Of a stretch of DNA of 7,976 bases, positions 6,951 through 7,976 are shown piece after piece. A program made the translations under genes and the position numbers. Positions within the stretch are counted from its first letter, which is position 1; each line of letters opens with the position of its first letter. Source of the stretch: Clostridiaceae bacterium (lineage in GTDB: Bacteria; Bacillota; Clostridia; UBA1212; DUPL01); the NCBI GenBank assembly GCA_012522035.1, contig JAAYLF010000259.1:1-7976 (forward strand), read 5' to 3'. The notes beneath the pieces are model-generated. The model was given only the letters and a program-made list of their open reading frames with translations, did no database searches and had not been told where the DNA came from.

Positions 6951-7062
6951 ATATGGATACCTCCTGAAAACAAATGTACATAAAGACCTCGCATCCTGCA
7001 AAGTGATAGCTTCTGGATATCGTGTCCCGCTTCATGCCGGGTGCTGGGTACAGTTTGGTACA
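6951..7062 (-). other. Leader (5' UTR) of ddl, about 110 nt, no recognised riboswitch
   Basis: Transcription from the promoter at 7069-7097 should start near 7062, leaving a leader of about 110 nt. It begins with GTACC-AAACT-GTACC, a direct repeat with 10-nt period, close to the transcription start. A small CCCG/CGGG hairpin with an 8-nt loop and a GATA/TATC hairpin follow. The GGAGG before ddl is not buried in an obvious strong stem. I do not recognise a known riboswitch or T-box in it; its function is open. Confidence 0.4.
6959..6965 (-). promoter_or_regulatory. Ribosome binding site deciding the ddl start
   Basis: AGGAGGT lies 8 nt before the ATG at 6950. The alternative in-frame TTG 17 codons further upstream has no such site, and its extra residues do not resemble Ddl. 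Confidence 0.85.
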
Positions 7063-7068
7063 AAAAAT

Positions 7069-7097
7069 ATTATACCACTATTTGACTTATGTTACAA
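7069..7097 (-). promoter_or_regulatory. Sigma-A promoter of ddl-murI
   Basis: On the minus strand TTGTAA (7097-7092) is separated by 17 nt from a perfect TATAAT (7074-7069). TG one base before the -10 gives an extended -10 element. Predicted start is near 7062. This housekeeping promoter fits vegetative cell-wall genes. Confidence 0.8.
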
Positions 7098-7123
7098 GAT
7101 GAATAGAAATTTGAGAAAGCTCA

Positions 7124-7155
7124 GCGCGTTCCCATTTTATGGGATATTTGCGCGC
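7124..7155. repeat. Compound inverted repeat upstream of the ddl promoter
   Basis: An inner perfect stem TCCCAT/ATGGGA (7130-7135 with 7139-7144, 3-nt loop) is enclosed by GCGCG/CGCGC arms (7124-7128 with 7151-7155). There is no T-run on either side in either orientation, so it does not look like a Rho-independent terminator. It lies about 27 bp upstream of the ddl -35 element and might be a regulator-binding site. Confidence 0.5.
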
Positions 7156-7212
7156 AGAAACAAACTTCACGCCAATTTAACAGATATTTAATTGATATTT
7201 CACTGTTTGTTG

Positions 7213-7240
7213 TTGCATTGCACTGGTTTTATGATATAAT
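7213..7240 (+). promoter_or_regulatory. Plus-strand extended -10 sigma-A promoter
   Basis: TGATATAAT at 7232-7240 is a perfect extended -10 element (TGNTATAAT). A weak -35, TTGCAT at 7213-7218, lies 16 nt upstream. It points away from ddl, against the direction of every gene in the window. The predicted start, 7247-7248, coincides with the first base of the left arm of the inverted repeat at 7248-7346. Confidence 0.55.
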
Positions 7241-7247
7241 ATTTTCC

Positions 7248-7346
7248 AAATAAAGCCCCTTTTAGGCCGCAAATAATACTATCCTTATTCAAGATCTACG
7301 CTATTTTACGCTATAAACTCAAACGATCATCTAAGGGGCTTTATTT
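7248..7346 (+). ncRNA. Candidate small RNA of about 100 nt with paired ends
   Basis: The 14-base left arm AAATAAAGCCCCTT (7248-7261) is perfectly complementary to the right arm AAGGGGCTTTATTT (7333-7346), with 71 nt between. A plus-strand promoter would start transcription at the first arm base, and the right arm ends in a U-rich stretch (TTTATTTT). A transcript would therefore have its 5' and 3' ends sealed in one helix, as in several structured bacterial RNAs. Inside are a possible AATAA/TTATT hairpin (7272-7289) and a direct repeat TACGCTAT (two copies, 10-nt period, about 7297-7314). It has no coding potential that I can see. The element could instead be a small inverted-repeat insertion or act as the end of the upstream minus-strand gene. 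I do not recognise an RNA family. Confidence 0.4.
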
Positions 7347-7390
7347 TACCGCCTTCTAAAAATCTCTACTCTAAACTTGTTTCACATATC

Positions 7391-7972
7391 TTATTCCAAT
7401 GGCACATCCGCATATTCTTCCTCATCATAATTGTTTGTACTCGTTTCCACTATTTTTGCAACAAAGTCCATGTTTCGATTAACCACTGACTGCACTACTT
7501 CATTACCCGATGTTATTTTTACACAGTTGAAGTCCTTGAATTCAGTCACTGTGTTTGCAATGGCATACAGAAGCATTTCAATTTCGCTTTGAGTTTCCGG
7601 CATCCCTGACTTGAATGCTTCATTGAAATTCAAAATAACGCAGTCGTCCTTGATCTTTACGCTTTTCAATTCAGCATCCTTTGGCATGATTGTCTTCAGG
7701 TTAGAAGTATCTCTTGGTCCCTTGGCAAGGGCATTTACCACTTTCATAATCATGTTTTCAGTCTTTTTGTCCTTGCTTGTAAAGTCAACAAGGGTAACTT
7801 CTCCCACCAGTTTGTCACCAGATGCGGTCGGATAATAGCAGACTACCCTGACTTTGTTTTTTAATGCGTTCGCTTCGGCGTCTGTCATTACAAGGCCGCT
7901 CGTAGGCTGGTATTCGTCATTATTCTTCTTGTCTTTTTTACACCCTACGAGAGTTATAGCTATAACGAGCTC
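7391..7972 (-). CDS. GerMN-domain lipoprotein, 5' end missing at the window edge
   Basis: GerMN domains occur in Bacillus GerM and related exported proteins linked to sporulation, germination and envelope growth. The visible frame (193 codons) begins with a hydrophobic LVIAITLVGC whose LVGC is a lipobox, with the lipidated cysteine at codon 7940-7942. A charged KKDKKNN stretch and a polar linker follow. A single GerMN domain covers most of the rest: TLVDFTS, NALAKGPRDTSNL, a KDAELKSVKI-DDCVILNFNEAF block, and EIEMLLYAIANTVTEF. The C-terminus is acidic (YDEEEYAD). GerM of Bacillus has two such domains; this has one. No start codon is visible in the signal peptide, and an in-frame TAA at 7973-7975 lies only nine codons upstream of the lipobox region, so the first codons are either lost or damaged at the edge. 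The stop is TAA at 7391. The true product and partners are not shown by the sequence. Confidence 0.85.
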   Translation of the reverse strand, partial: ELVIAITLVGCKKDKKNNDEYQPTSGLVMTDAEANALKNKVRVVCYYPTASGDKLVGEVTLVDFTSKDKKTENMIMKVVNALAKGPRDTSNLKTIMPKDAELKSVKIKDDCVILNFNEAFKSGMPETQSEIEMLLYAIANTVTEFKDFNCVKITSGNEVVQSVVNRNMDFVAKIVETSTNNYDEEEYADVPLE

Positions 7973-7976
7973 TTAA

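Noticed and set aside
6951..7062. Riboswitch or T-box in the ddl leader
   Set aside because: No conserved T-box sequence, no recognisable aptamer core and no terminator/antiterminator pair; only short weak hairpins.
6616..7191. 191-codon plus-strand open frame opposite ddl
   Set aside because: Mostly antisense to the clear ddl gene, no family resemblance, no convincing ribosome binding site; a shadow frame.
7248..7346. 6S RNA or tmRNA
   Set aside because: The paired-end architecture is reminiscent, but about 100 nt is far too short and no tRNA-like end, tag frame or open-complex-like bubble can be made out.

Overview
The window comes from an endospore-forming, moderately AT-rich member of the Firmicutes, most likely a clostridium. 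Three sporulation or germination genes (a GerA-type receptor subunit, spoIIR and a GerMN lipoprotein) lie beside Gram-positive cell-wall precursor genes. Start sites have strong GGAGG-type ribosome binding sites. The gene order and protein style recall the Acetivibrio/Clostridium thermocellum group, but that placement is inference. Every protein gene I can support is on the minus strand, so the genes are read from high to low coordinates.

From the right edge: 7391-7972 encodes a GerMN-domain lipoprotein whose 5' end is lost at the window edge. The non-coding stretch 6951-7390 holds the sigma-A-type promoter and leader of ddl, a compound hairpin, and a plus-strand promoter placed exactly in front of a roughly 100-nt element whose two ends are complementary (candidate small RNA). 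Next is a compact unit: ddl (D-Ala-D-Ala ligase), murI (glutamate racemase, starting on the base after the ddl stop) and a 224-aa protein that looks like the two ends of arginyl-tRNA synthetase without the catalytic centre. Ddl and MurI both supply D-amino acids for peptidoglycan.

spoIIR (3537-4262) follows behind its own very good forespore sigma-F promoter and is closed by a Rho-independent terminator (3481-3518). The last block is ku, an ATP-dependent DNA ligase and a GerA-family germinant receptor A subunit, all in one direction with no visible terminator between them. This layout would place two-component NHEJ repair and a germination receptor in one transcription unit, which suits repair of dormant-spore DNA at outgrowth. 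Ku is interrupted by a single in-frame TAA at codon 76 while all downstream sequence still reads as good Ku. The gerA gene runs off the left edge.

The points most worth a second look are the Ku stop codon, the plus-strand RNA candidate in the ddl upstream region, and the catalytic-domain-less ArgRS-like protein between murI and spoIIR.
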